Source: Planctomycetales bacterium (GTDB lineage Bacteria > 4484-113 > JAFGCY01). From it: DNA of 14,185 nucleotides. The notes beneath the pieces are model-generated. The model did not search any database, had not been told where the DNA came from, and saw only the letters and a program-made list of their open reading frames with translations. Where the stretch lies: NCBI GenBank assembly GCA_024645305.1, contig JAHEFU010000028.1, positions 1-14,185 of the forward strand. Direction: 5' to 3'. Shown piece by piece: positions 6,716 through 13,333 of this stretch. Position 1 is the first letter of the stretch; each line of letters begins with the position of its first letter. A program made the position numbers and the translations under genes.

Positions 6716-7330
6716 TCACTTACTGCCATGATAGATTCTGTCGATCGTTCCCAATGATTCTGGAAAGCTGAATCCGTGGATACTGCTGAATTGCCATTTC
6801 TCTGGCATGTCAACCAGACCAGCTGCAACAGGATTGTCATGAATGTATTCAATCGTATTCCACAGGTGTTCAATGCTTCTTATCTTCCTGTCGAAGTAAC
6901 TTCCCTGCCAGAGTTTCCCACTGCTTCCACGCATCCGATTTATCCGCGTGGAACAGCGGGCCTTGATTCTGCCTATTGCATGACCCAACTGGGATTCCGT
7001 CTGCTGCAGGAGCAGGTGGACATGATTGGGCATGACTACCCAGGCAATTGGGATGTACCCCAGATCGCTGGATCCACAGACTACATCAATCACCAGACTG
7101 GCATATTGTTCCTTTCTCAGTAAACATGAACCCCTGCCGCGATCAAGATGGGCATCAATCTTCAGAAAGAGCATATCCCCGTCACTATTTGCAACGATTG
7201 GTCTCCTCGGCTGTTGTCCAGCAGGGGCTGCGTCCGCCAGGACAATTGTCACGAACTGGACAGCGAAAGCTTCATCAAGATGAGGAAGATTCCGGTGTTT
7301 ATAGAAGCCAGGATTGGTGTTTCCGCACAT
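6716..7330 (-). CDS. REP-associated tyrosine transposase (RAYT, Y1 HUH family)
   Basis: 204 aa from the ATG at 7330. It is an IS200/IS605-related single-strand DNA transposase of the Y1/PF01797 type. It should nick and rejoin REP DNA through a 5'-phosphotyrosine. Visible marks: LPHLDEAFAVQFVTIVLAD at 15-33 (typical RAYT start), the HUH metal site HVH at 103-105 within VVMPNHVHLLL, and the likely catalytic Tyr145 in WQGSYFDRKIR. NTIEYIHDNPVAAGLV and WQFSS complete the family pattern. No frameshift or stop is seen, so the enzyme looks intact. A TTG 36 nt further upstream keeps the frame open but lies inside the -35 box, so ATG 7330 is preferred; it has no ribosome site and is probably leaderless. 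REP hairpins flank the gene on both sides, the six-copy array lying beyond its stop codon. Confidence 0.92.
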   Translation of the reverse strand: MCGNTNPGFYKHRNLPHLDEAFAVQFVTIVLADAAPAGQQPRRPIVANSDGDMLFLKIDAHLDRGRGSCLLRKEQYASLVIDVVCGSSDLGYIPIAWVVMPNHVHLLLQQTESQLGHAIGRIKARCSTRINRMRGSSGKLWQGSYFDRKIRSIEHLWNTIEYIHDNPVAAGLVDMPEKWQFSSIHGFSFPESLGTIDRIYHGSK

Positions 7331-7338
7331 GCAAGTAA

Positions 7339-7366
7339 AGCATAACAAATGTTCAGTGTAAGTCAA
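7339..7366 (-). promoter_or_regulatory. Promoter of the RAYT gene
   Basis: TTGACT (7366-7361) and TATGCT (7344-7339) are separated by 16 nt on the minus strand. The -10 box ends 8 nt before the ATG at 7330, giving a transcript that starts at or within about two bases of the start codon. Confidence 0.55.
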
Positions 7367-7401
7367 GTATGATGAACTTCTGCAATTCCGAGGACGAATA
7401 A

Positions 7402-7428
7402 CTGTTGTCCGGATTGCTCCGGACCTCC
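7402..7428 (-). repeat. Single inverted REP copy
   Basis: Exact reverse complement of 6576-6602: on the minus strand, GGAG, then hairpin GTCCGGA-GCAA-TCCGGAC, then AACAG. It lacks the 22-nt linker of the tandem array, as does the last array copy that faces it across the transposase. Its outer end lies 4 nt from the terminator of the neighbouring lipoprotein gene. Confidence 0.93.
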
Positions 7429-7432
7429 TGTG

Positions 7433-7460
7433 AAAAGGCCCCGGTTGCCCGGGGCCTTTG
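7433..7460 (-). terminator. Intrinsic terminator of the 1049-aa lipoprotein gene
   Basis: AAAGGCCCCGG (7434-7444) and CCGGGGCCTTT (7449-7459) form a perfect 11-bp stem with a 4-nt loop (GCAA on the minus strand). On the minus strand it ends in TTTT, 34 nt past the stop codon at 7494. Confidence 0.88.
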
Positions 7461-7493
7461 TAAGTCAGGTTGTCAGGGTCTCAGCGCTGCCTT

Positions 7494-10400
7494 CTAGCTG
7501 CCCACGTGCCAGGTCTGGCGCTTGTAGTAGAGGTCTCCCTCCACGTAGTTGTTGCGCTGGCTGTACTTGTTGAACAGGTTGAGGTAGTTGGCATCCTGGT
7601 CAATGAAACCGAGGTCACAGGTCACGCAGTGCTGGTAGCTTTCGCCGGCCGTCACTGAGTTGCTTGAGGTGATGTTCGGGATCAGGTTCTGGGGCTGCGA
7701 CCAGCCGGTTTCCGGACGCTGGCTCCAGCGCCATGAACCGGTCAGCTGGGCGGACTGGTCAATCAGGTCCACCTCCATGTCCAGATTGCTCCAGAGCGCT
7801 ACGGCCTTGCCGGTCGGAGAGAACACGATCTGCGGGTCCTGGCCGGTGAGGATGGTCTCCTGGGAGAAGTTGTTGAGGTCGACGATGAAGTCACCCTGCT
7901 CCAGCACGTTCTTGATCCAGCTTGTGCCGCTCCAGAGATAGACCACAGCGTCACTGACCGGGGCGATGCCGAAGCCGGTGTCCACTTCGCGGACTTCCGC
8001 ATTGACGACGATCGGCACGTTGCTGTTGGGGTCGATGTCAACCACCATCACGTCACCGCCGTGGCCGGAGGGGCCGCCGGTCCAGGCGTCAACCCGGTTG
8101 GGGCGCGTGAAGTAGTAGAACTTCAGCTCGTCACTGTTGGAGTCCGCCATACCGAAGGCCCCGACCGCCCACTGGGAACCGTCATTTTCATTGATGGTCA
8201 CATCGCACTGCCAGATCTCCGGGCTGCCGTCCGCGATCTTGCTCGCCAGGGTCCAGCTCCCGGCGGCTTCGCGCTCGGTGTAGTACAGCTTCTCACCACC
8301 GTTGTCAGTGGCGAAGACCACCGCGAAGTAGTCGTCCGTGGCGGAGTAGTCCAGGCCGATGCCGAACATCTCGGTGATGCCGGTGCTGGCGATCGTGGTC
8401 AGAGTCCAGGTGCTGGGGTCGCTGTCCTTGTCACCGTGCATTTCATACAGGGCATTGGGAGTACCGAATACCAGATGGATGTCATTGCCACGGGCCACAG
8501 CCTGCGGGTGGTACTTGCGGTCCGGGTTGGAGAGGATCGTGTTCAGGTCGAGTGTGGTCCAGGCCGAGCCGTTCCAGGTGGTGTAGTTCAGGGCCGTGCC
8601 CCGGTCCACGCTGAAGATGCGGGGCACTTCCTCGCCGGGCATGCGCACGCTGGCGGTGTCGCTGGCGGTCACGCCCCCGATCTGGCCGGTGGGCGGGAAG
8701 ACCTGCGGCGTGGCATAGAGGAAATTCTCATTCGTAGTGCGGTTCGGCGGGACCGCGCTGTCCTGGGCCTTGACGGCGAACTTGTAGCGCTGGTCATTGG
8801 TCAGGCCGATCACCGTGTGGCTGGTGATGCTGCTGTCGAAGACTTCCTGCGGGTTGTCCCAGTCGAAGTCACCCGTGTCCTCCACGAAGTACAGCAGGTA
8901 GCCGACCGGCGGGTTGTCCGCGTCCACGGCGCTGTACCAGGTGACGGCCACGGTCTGGTTGTCCGGCTCGGCACTCTTGATGCCCTCACCCTGGAACCAG
9001 CTCGGGGCTGTATTGTCAACGCCTGCCGCCGGGGTGGCGCTGAGGAAGTTCTCATTGGTGGTTTCGTTGCCGACATTGTCCTGGGCCCGCACGCCGAAGT
9101 CGTAGCTGGTGCCGTTGGTCAGGCTGTTGATCATCATGCTCGTGCCGGTCTGGCCCGTGAGCTGCGGGCTGTTCCAGTCGATGCCGGTGCCGGTCTCGGC
9201 GTAGTAGATGTTGTATGTGACAGGCGGGTTCTGCGGGTCAGCGGCGATGAACCACTCGATGTTCACGCTGGCATCTCCGGGTGTGACGGCCTTGATGCCG
9301 ATGTCACTGCCGGCCCATTCCGGAGGCAGGGTGTCCCCGCCCACGGCATTTGTCCAGATGTTGCTGTAGCTGCTTTCGTCCGTACCGGCGACTGCCGTCA
9401 CAGCAAAGTGCCAGATGCCGCCTGTACTGATTGAACTCGGCACGATGTAGTCAGTGCCGGTGACCAGTGAGCCGTCCAGTTGCTGGGCACCGGACATGCT
9501 GGGGAATCCACTCACATAGACGTGGTAGCCGTCCGGACTGCCCGTTGCCGGAGCGGTCCAGCTGAGCTGGAAGTTCTCGCCGTTGACCAGGCCGGTCAGG
9601 CCCGTGGGCGCTGCCAGTCCGCCACCGCCGCCGAACTCGATGGCATTGGAATGGCTGGTTGCGGGCGTGCCGGCATCAAGAGCCGTTACGGCGAACCAGG
9701 TGCCGTCCGCGGGGGCGGGGCTGAGTGTGAACTCAAACGAAATGAAGCCGCCGGCAGTCGGGACGATCTTGTCCTCATAGTTGACCATCCCGCCCGTGCC
9801 GCTGAAGGGTCCGCTTTCGGAAGCGGAGCTGTCAATGCGGTACTGCGAAACCTGGTTGGTGTAGTTCACGCCGATGGGGGTGATGTCTGAAATGTTGATC
9901 TGGCCGTTGCCATCGCCATCCGTGGGCTCGGCCTTGAACCAGTCGCTGTCAGTGTTGGCAGCCCCGAGGTAGATGCCGATCGGGGTGATGTCGGAAATGC
10001 CTACGAGCCTGTTCTGGTCGTAGTCGCCGGTGTTACGGTACTTCCAGCTGAGCTTGGTCGGGTCGAGACCGTCCCACTGCAGGGAATTCACCGGACTCTG
10101 GGCTACGGCACTGGAGCCGCGGCTGAGCATCAGGGCCGGTCCCCTGGCAAAGAACACCTCTGCGAGCTGGACATCTCCCGAGATCAGGTCGGCACCGCCA
10201 CGGGTGCCGATGCCCATCGCCACAAGACCGGGTTCGCTGGTCACTGCCACGAAGACGCTGTCCCCGGCGATTTCCCGGCCGGCGCCGGAGGTTACCGGAC
10301 TGTAGCTGGCGGGATCGTATGCCAGGTGCAGGTAGGCATGGTTGCTGGGTGTGAGGTTGGCACCGAGGACGCGCACATAGCTGCCATCCGCCGTGACCTC

Positions 10401-10643
10401 AACCTCCAGGCTGAGTTGGCTCGTCAGGTCCACGATGTTGCGCTCGCTGTCATCCACCGCCACGACCTGGAAGCTGCCACTGCGGGCGCTGTCCTGGTAA
10501 CCGTGCACCGGCCAGCTATCATTGGCAGCATTATCGAGGCTGTCCAGGCCGCCGCCGGTACCGCCGCAGGCACTGAGGGCCAGCAGGGCCACAAGTGTGA
10601 ACAGGGCGCTGATTCTGCTAGTGATTATTCCATTCATATCCAT
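7494..10643 (-). CDS. Large modular lipoprotein: cohesin-like, dockerin-like, three Fn3 and a propeller-like C-terminus
   Basis: 1049 aa. The signal peptide ends in LSAC (Cys26), so it is a lipoprotein displayed outside the cytoplasm. Residues about 55-172 resemble a cohesin-like beta-sandwich (LHLAYDPASYSP, then GDVQLAEVFF). Residues 207-226 and 243-262 are two calcium-binding dockerin-like repeats, DYDQNRLVGISDITPIG and DGDGNGQINISDITPIG. Three fibronectin III-like domains follow at about 346-435, 440-538 and 547-646. The last two are clear tandem duplicates (shared ADPQNPPV/DADNPPV, LTNGTSYDF/LTNDQRYKF, TTNENFL-ATP). Residues 660-1049 contain repeated Trp- and Tyr-rich blades (WNGSAWTTLDL, LYYTEREAAGSW, LKFYYFTRPN, VYLWSGTSW), suggesting a sialidase-like beta-propeller without visible catalytic residues. 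GAGG (10651-10648) supports the start, and CATAAT (10665-10660) is a possible -10 box. A role in surface binding or adhesion is inference. Confidence 0.9.
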   Translation of the reverse strand: MDMNGIITSRISALFTLVALLALSACGGTGGGLDSLDNAANDSWPVHGYQDSARSGSFQVVAVDDSERNIVDLTSQLSLEVEVTADGSYVRVLGANLTPSNHAYLHLAYDPASYSPVTSGAGREIAGDSVFVAVTSEPGLVAMGIGTRGGADLISGDVQLAEVFFARGPALMLSRGSSAVAQSPVNSLQWDGLDPTKLSWKYRNTGDYDQNRLVGISDITPIGIYLGAANTDSDWFKAEPTDGDGNGQINISDITPIGVNYTNQVSQYRIDSSASESGPFSGTGGMVNYEDKIVPTAGGFISFEFTLSPAPADGTWFAVTALDAGTPATSHSNAIEFGGGGGLAAPTGLTGLVNGENFQLSWTAPATGSPDGYHVYVSGFPSMSGAQQLDGSLVTGTDYIVPSSISTGGIWHFAVTAVAGTDESSYSNIWTNAVGGDTLPPEWAGSDIGIKAVTPGDASVNIEWFIAADPQNPPVTYNIYYAETGTGIDWNSPQLTGQTGTSMMINSLTNGTSYDFGVRAQDNVGNETTNENFLSATPAAGVDNTAPSWFQGEGIKSAEPDNQTVAVTWYSAVDADNPPVGYLLYFVEDTGDFDWDNPQEVFDSSITSHTVIGLTNDQRYKFAVKAQDSAVPPNRTTNENFLYATPQVFPPTGQIGGVTASDTASVRMPGEEVPRIFSVDRGTALNYTTWNGSAWTTLDLNTILSNPDRKYHPQAVARGNDIHLVFGTPNALYEMHGDKDSDPSTWTLTTIASTGITEMFGIGLDYSATDDYFAVVFATDNGGEKLYYTEREAAGSWTLASKIADGSPEIWQCDVTINENDGSQWAVGAFGMADSNSDELKFYYFTRPNRVDAWTGGPSGHGGDVMVVDIDPNSNVPIVVNAEVREVDTGFGIAPVSDAVVYLWSGTSWIKNVLEQGDFIVDLNNFSQETILTGQDPQIVFSPTGKAVALWSNLDMEVDLIDQSAQLTGSWRWSQRPETGWSQPQNLIPNITSSNSVTAGESYQHCVTCDLGFIDQDANYLNLFNKYSQRNNYVEGDLYYKRQTWHVGS

Positions 10644-10872
10644 CGGACCTCGCAGTTCTATTATGTGGGAATCTCTGATGTAATCTGGTCTAAACAGCCG
10701 TTAATGATAACAACTTTTAACCTGAGTCGTGCCGTCAGCCGGTGTTTCGCCCGCTTATATACTGAAAGATCCAAGCGTTCCCTGGCGATTCACATTCCAC
10801 AGATACATAGACGCCCGCACTGGGAGCGGGTTACATGCCGGTGGGTGGCTGTTTGTTAAGCATTGGTTAAGG
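10644..10872 (-). promoter_or_regulatory. Intergenic region upstream of the 1049-aa lipoprotein gene
   Basis: This 229-nt gap follows the 447-aa lipoprotein gene. CCCGC-ACTGGGA-GCGGG (10814-10830) is a short hairpin about 40 nt past that gene's stop, without a T-run, so at most a weak terminator. GTTA-ATGA-TAAC (10700-10711) is a small palindrome that could be an operator. CATAAT (10665-10660, minus strand) is a -10 candidate without a good -35. I see no small gene here. Confidence 0.4.
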
Positions 10873-12216
10873 TTAGGTGCCGGGGTAGGGGTCGATGCTC
10901 ATGGACTGGTTCACATTACCGCCGCTGACCACTACCTGCTTGGTGTTCGGGTAGATGTAGTCGTGCTGGTTCCAGGCGGCGGAGCCATGGACGGACAGGG
11001 TATATGTTCCGTCCGGCACCCCCATTATGGAATACTGCCCATCCGGCGGATTGTCGAACTCCAGCGAAGTCGGCGAGCTGAAATTGCCGGGGGTCAGGAC
11101 GACGAGGAACTTCTTGTCCACCGGCAGTTCGTTCTGGGTGATGAGGCCGCTGACGGTATGGGTGTCCGCGCTGATGAAGGTGCGCAGGACATACTCAGCA
11201 CTGCTGTCCGCCACGAACTCGTCGCCGAGGTCGCCGCGGATGCCGATGCGGTAGGTGCCGCCCGCCGGTGCCACGAAGTGCACCAGTTCCATGTTCGTGA
11301 AGTAGATACGGATGCTGCTCCAGGCTTCACTGAAGGTGTTCAGGGGATCATCCAGCACGCCTGGCTCGTACATCAATACATCCAGGTCATTGAAGGGGCC
11401 GTTGGGCTGGTCGAAGTGGTTGACGAACTCGTACTCCATCGTTGCGGTGAAATGATCACCTGCAGCCAGGTCAATGCAGTAGAAGTCCCAGGAGTCCTTG
11501 CCCTCGCCCTTGAAGGCCATTTCCGGAACGTAGTCATCATGTGTGGAGGCAAAGTAGGTTCCGACGCCGATGGGATAGCAGTCAATGAGGGTGTCGTTGT
11601 CCTCGAAGTCGTCGAAGATCGGGTCCGTGCTGCTTTCGGAAAGTGTGCCTTCCAGACCGGAGATGTTGATCGTCTGTCCGTCTACCACGACGATGGCGAT
11701 GTAGCACCAGTGCCCCGGTGATTCGGGATCCATCCCGGCCCAGTCCTCAGGCAGGATCTGCGAAGTGCCGAAAGTCTCCTTAACCACCTGCCAGCGCTGG
11801 GAATTGTAGTCCGCCAGCAGTGCCAGGTACTTGTTGAATCCGCTCTGCGTAAGGCTGATGCGGATGCTTTCCAGGTCGGCGGGGTTGTTCAGGGGGAAGC
11901 GGTACACCGCCCAGGCTGTGGGCACAGCCACACTGCTTTCCAGCACGGCCACGGTGGCGATAGTGGGATGCACGCTGTATCCAGGTGCGCCAACGTTACT
12001 GAAGGACTGCACGCCGTTAACGCTTTCCAGGGCATTAACGTGGCGGGAGTAGTGTGCCTCGTCCAGCGGAAATGCCGGGGTGGAGGCCGCAGGCAGGGTC
12101 TGCTCCGGTGCAGGGGATGCAGCGGCGCCGCCGCAGGAGGCCGCCAGCAGAGCCAGCAGCCCTGCCACAGGCAGGATGGCCAGCTTTGCACAGATCCCTT
12201 TCAGTCCTTGCTTCAT
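10873..12216 (-). CDS. Lipoprotein with PPC-like and carboxypeptidase-regulatory-like domains
   Basis: 447 aa from ATG 12216, chosen because AAGGA (12227-12223) lies 6 nt upstream and the following MKQGLKGICAKLAILPVAG... ending AASC is a good lipoprotein signal (Cys28). An upstream ATG at 12273 lies within the hairpin and promoter region and would place the signal internally. Residues about 60-195 are unassigned. Residues 200-347 resemble the bacterial pre-peptidase C-terminal (PPC) beta-sandwich: DDFEDNDT, then DSWDFYCIDLAAGDHFTATM, then FVAPAGGTYRIGIRG. Residues 353-442 resemble a carboxypeptidase regulatory-like/CnaB-type fold (HTVSGLITQNELP, then GQYSIMGVPDGTYTLSV). No catalytic domain is present, so a binding or structural role outside the cytoplasm is more likely than enzyme activity. 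It lies 60 nt after the FG-GAP-like gene, with a hairpin and possible promoter between. Confidence 0.88.
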   Translation of the reverse strand: MKQGLKGICAKLAILPVAGLLALLAASCGGAAASPAPEQTLPAASTPAFPLDEAHYSRHVNALESVNGVQSFSNVGAPGYSVHPTIATVAVLESSVAVPTAWAVYRFPLNNPADLESIRISLTQSGFNKYLALLADYNSQRWQVVKETFGTSQILPEDWAGMDPESPGHWCYIAIVVVDGQTINISGLEGTLSESSTDPIFDDFEDNDTLIDCYPIGVGTYFASTHDDYVPEMAFKGEGKDSWDFYCIDLAAGDHFTATMEYEFVNHFDQPNGPFNDLDVLMYEPGVLDDPLNTFSEAWSSIRIYFTNMELVHFVAPAGGTYRIGIRGDLGDEFVADSSAEYVLRTFISADTHTVSGLITQNELPVDKKFLVVLTPGNFSSPTSLEFDNPPDGQYSIMGVPDGTYTLSVHGSAAWNQHDYIYPNTKQVVVSGGNVNQSMSIDPYPGT

Positions 12217-12254
12217 GTACTTTCCTTCACAGTACCGTCCTACAATAAATAACA

Positions 12255-12272
12255 TGACGCACCAATGCGTCA
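12255..12272 (-). promoter_or_regulatory. Palindrome overlapping a candidate promoter, or weak terminator
   Basis: TGACGCA (12255-12261) and TGCGTCA (12266-12272) form a perfect 7-bp stem with a 4-nt loop, 4 nt after the FG-GAP-like gene's stop codon. On the minus strand TTGACG, a -35-like box, overlaps its first arm, and ATTTAT follows 17 nt later as a possible -10, about 30-35 nt before the next ATG. It can be read as an operator over the promoter of the 447-aa lipoprotein. The T-rich stretch after it (TGTTATTTATTG) also allows a weak terminator. Confidence 0.45.
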
Positions 12273-12276
12273 ATGG

Positions 12277-13332
12277 TTACTCGGCAAAAGCGGAGTCATC
12301 CAGCGGATCGATTAGTATGTATTCCAGTTCCCTGATGGTTTCATCTATAAGGTATATGGATGGAGTGCCATCTTCATCCAGGAAGCACTCCAGACTATAG
12401 TCGCCGTAGTCGTCTGAAAAAGCGTATTTGTAGCCAAGGGCCGGGTCGTCGATGCTGAAATCCTCCGGATGCGCGTAGAACTCGCCGAGCACGGTATACA
12501 GCCGGCTGAAGAAGCCGTACTGGAATTGCTTCTCCTCCATGAATGCCGGACCGTGCTGGACAAACAGGCCATATTCGTCATCCCATTCATAGAAGTAGCT
12601 CCAGAAGTACTCCGTCAGGTTGCGGCCGATCGGTGAGATGCCCATGAAGACCCATTTGCCTTCCGGCGTGCGTAGCAGCTCCATGGCCCCGTAGAAACTC
12701 CAGAGCTGCTGAGGCCAGGCTTCCGCTGCAATATCCAGCAGCGCCGCCAGTTCGTCATCCTCTGTGACGAAACCCAGCTGGCGGTCATCCCCCATCCGCA
12801 GGACGAAAGCGCCTCCGCCGTTGCTGACACCGGTCATGCCACTGATGGCGACTTCTGAGCGGCCATCGCCCGTCAGGTCCGCCAGCCAGATGTACTCCGC
12901 GGAAAGCGGCGGGAACTCCAGTTCCTGCAACAGGACAGGTGAACCGGAGGAATTGTCATAGAGGGCGATTCGGTTGCCCACCAGTCCCCAGACGGCGATG
13001 AACAGGGAGTCGAAACGGGAGTCAGCCACGCCCCGCAAAGGCTGGGCTGTGGTTTCATCAAGCATCCAAATCTCTTCCCGGTTGCCAGGGCTCAGCTCAT
13101 CATTGCCGGGCCAGCCGATGCGGGAATGCGCTGCCGGGTCATAGCGAAACAGGAAGTCCGGCGCATCCTCCGGGAAATAGCGCTGCATCTGTTCTTCACT
13201 GAGATGCAGCATCTGATCAGGCTGCCGCGTCTCATACCCCTGCGGCGGATCAAGCTCAAACTGCGCCAGGGCGGGGGCCCTCATGAGCAGCACGAGGCAG
13301 ATCGTGAGAGTGGCAACGCTTGTCTTCTGCAT
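12277..13332 (-). CDS. Secreted FG-GAP-like repeat protein (paralog of the upstream gene)
   Basis: 351 aa. The start at 13332 is chosen because GGAGG (13343-13339) sits 6 nt upstream; an ATG at 13353 lacks one and overlaps the previous gene. MQKTSVATLTICLVLLMRAPALAQ is a type I signal peptide with an ALA cleavage site, so it is exported but not lipidated. ADLTGDGRSEVAISG (151-165) is an FG-GAP/VCBS-like calcium loop of integrin-type propellers. QLWSFYGAMEL (209-219) and FLDEDGTPSIYLIDE (317-331) recur in the neighbouring gene with the same order and spacing. The mature protein is very acidic and aromatic-rich. It follows the paralog with a single base between stop and start, so both are one operon. 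Function unknown; surface or periplasmic binding is inference. Confidence 0.87.
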   Translation of the reverse strand: MQKTSVATLTICLVLLMRAPALAQFELDPPQGYETRQPDQMLHLSEEQMQRYFPEDAPDFLFRYDPAAHSRIGWPGNDELSPGNREEIWMLDETTAQPLRGVADSRFDSLFIAVWGLVGNRIALYDNSSGSPVLLQELEFPPLSAEYIWLADLTGDGRSEVAISGMTGVSNGGGAFVLRMGDDRQLGFVTEDDELAALLDIAAEAWPQQLWSFYGAMELLRTPEGKWVFMGISPIGRNLTEYFWSYFYEWDDEYGLFVQHGPAFMEEKQFQYGFFSRLYTVLGEFYAHPEDFSIDDPALGYKYAFSDDYGDYSLECFLDEDGTPSIYLIDETIRELEYILIDPLDDSAFAE

Positions 13333-13333
13333 C

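Larger units (their letters stand above)
6576..7428 (-). mobile_element. RAYT cassette bounded by inverted REP copies
   Basis: A Y1 transposase gene lies between a 27-bp sequence (6576-6602) and its exact reverse complement (7402-7428). Each is one REP (GGAG plus the GTCCGGA/TCCGGAC hairpin) extended by AACAG. RAYT genes flanked by inverted REPs are the known layout of so-called REPtrons. The inside is visibly richer in A and T than the neighbours, consistent with acquisition from outside. It occupies the convergent space between lipB and the 1049-aa lipoprotein gene, so it disrupts no gene. Whether the whole cassette still moves is unknown; most RAYTs are thought to mobilise REPs rather than themselves. 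Confidence 0.85.

Noticed and set aside
6776..7345. Several plus-strand open frames opposite the transposase
   Set aside because: They overlap each other and the conserved HUH and tyrosine motifs of the minus-strand gene; none has a family signal.
7331..7366. TTG start that would lengthen the transposase by 12 residues
   Set aside because: The TTG is part of the -35 box TTGACT, and the -10 box lies inside the extension, so the transcript would begin after it.
8061..9434. 457-codon open frame on the plus strand inside the 1049-aa lipoprotein gene
   Set aside because: Composition is dominated by Val, Ala, Gly and Arg without domain signals; the minus strand holds clear Fn3 domains.
12217..12273. 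Upstream ATG for the 447-aa lipoprotein
   Set aside because: It lies in the palindrome and promoter area, has no ribosome site, and would put 19 residues before a good lipoprotein signal.
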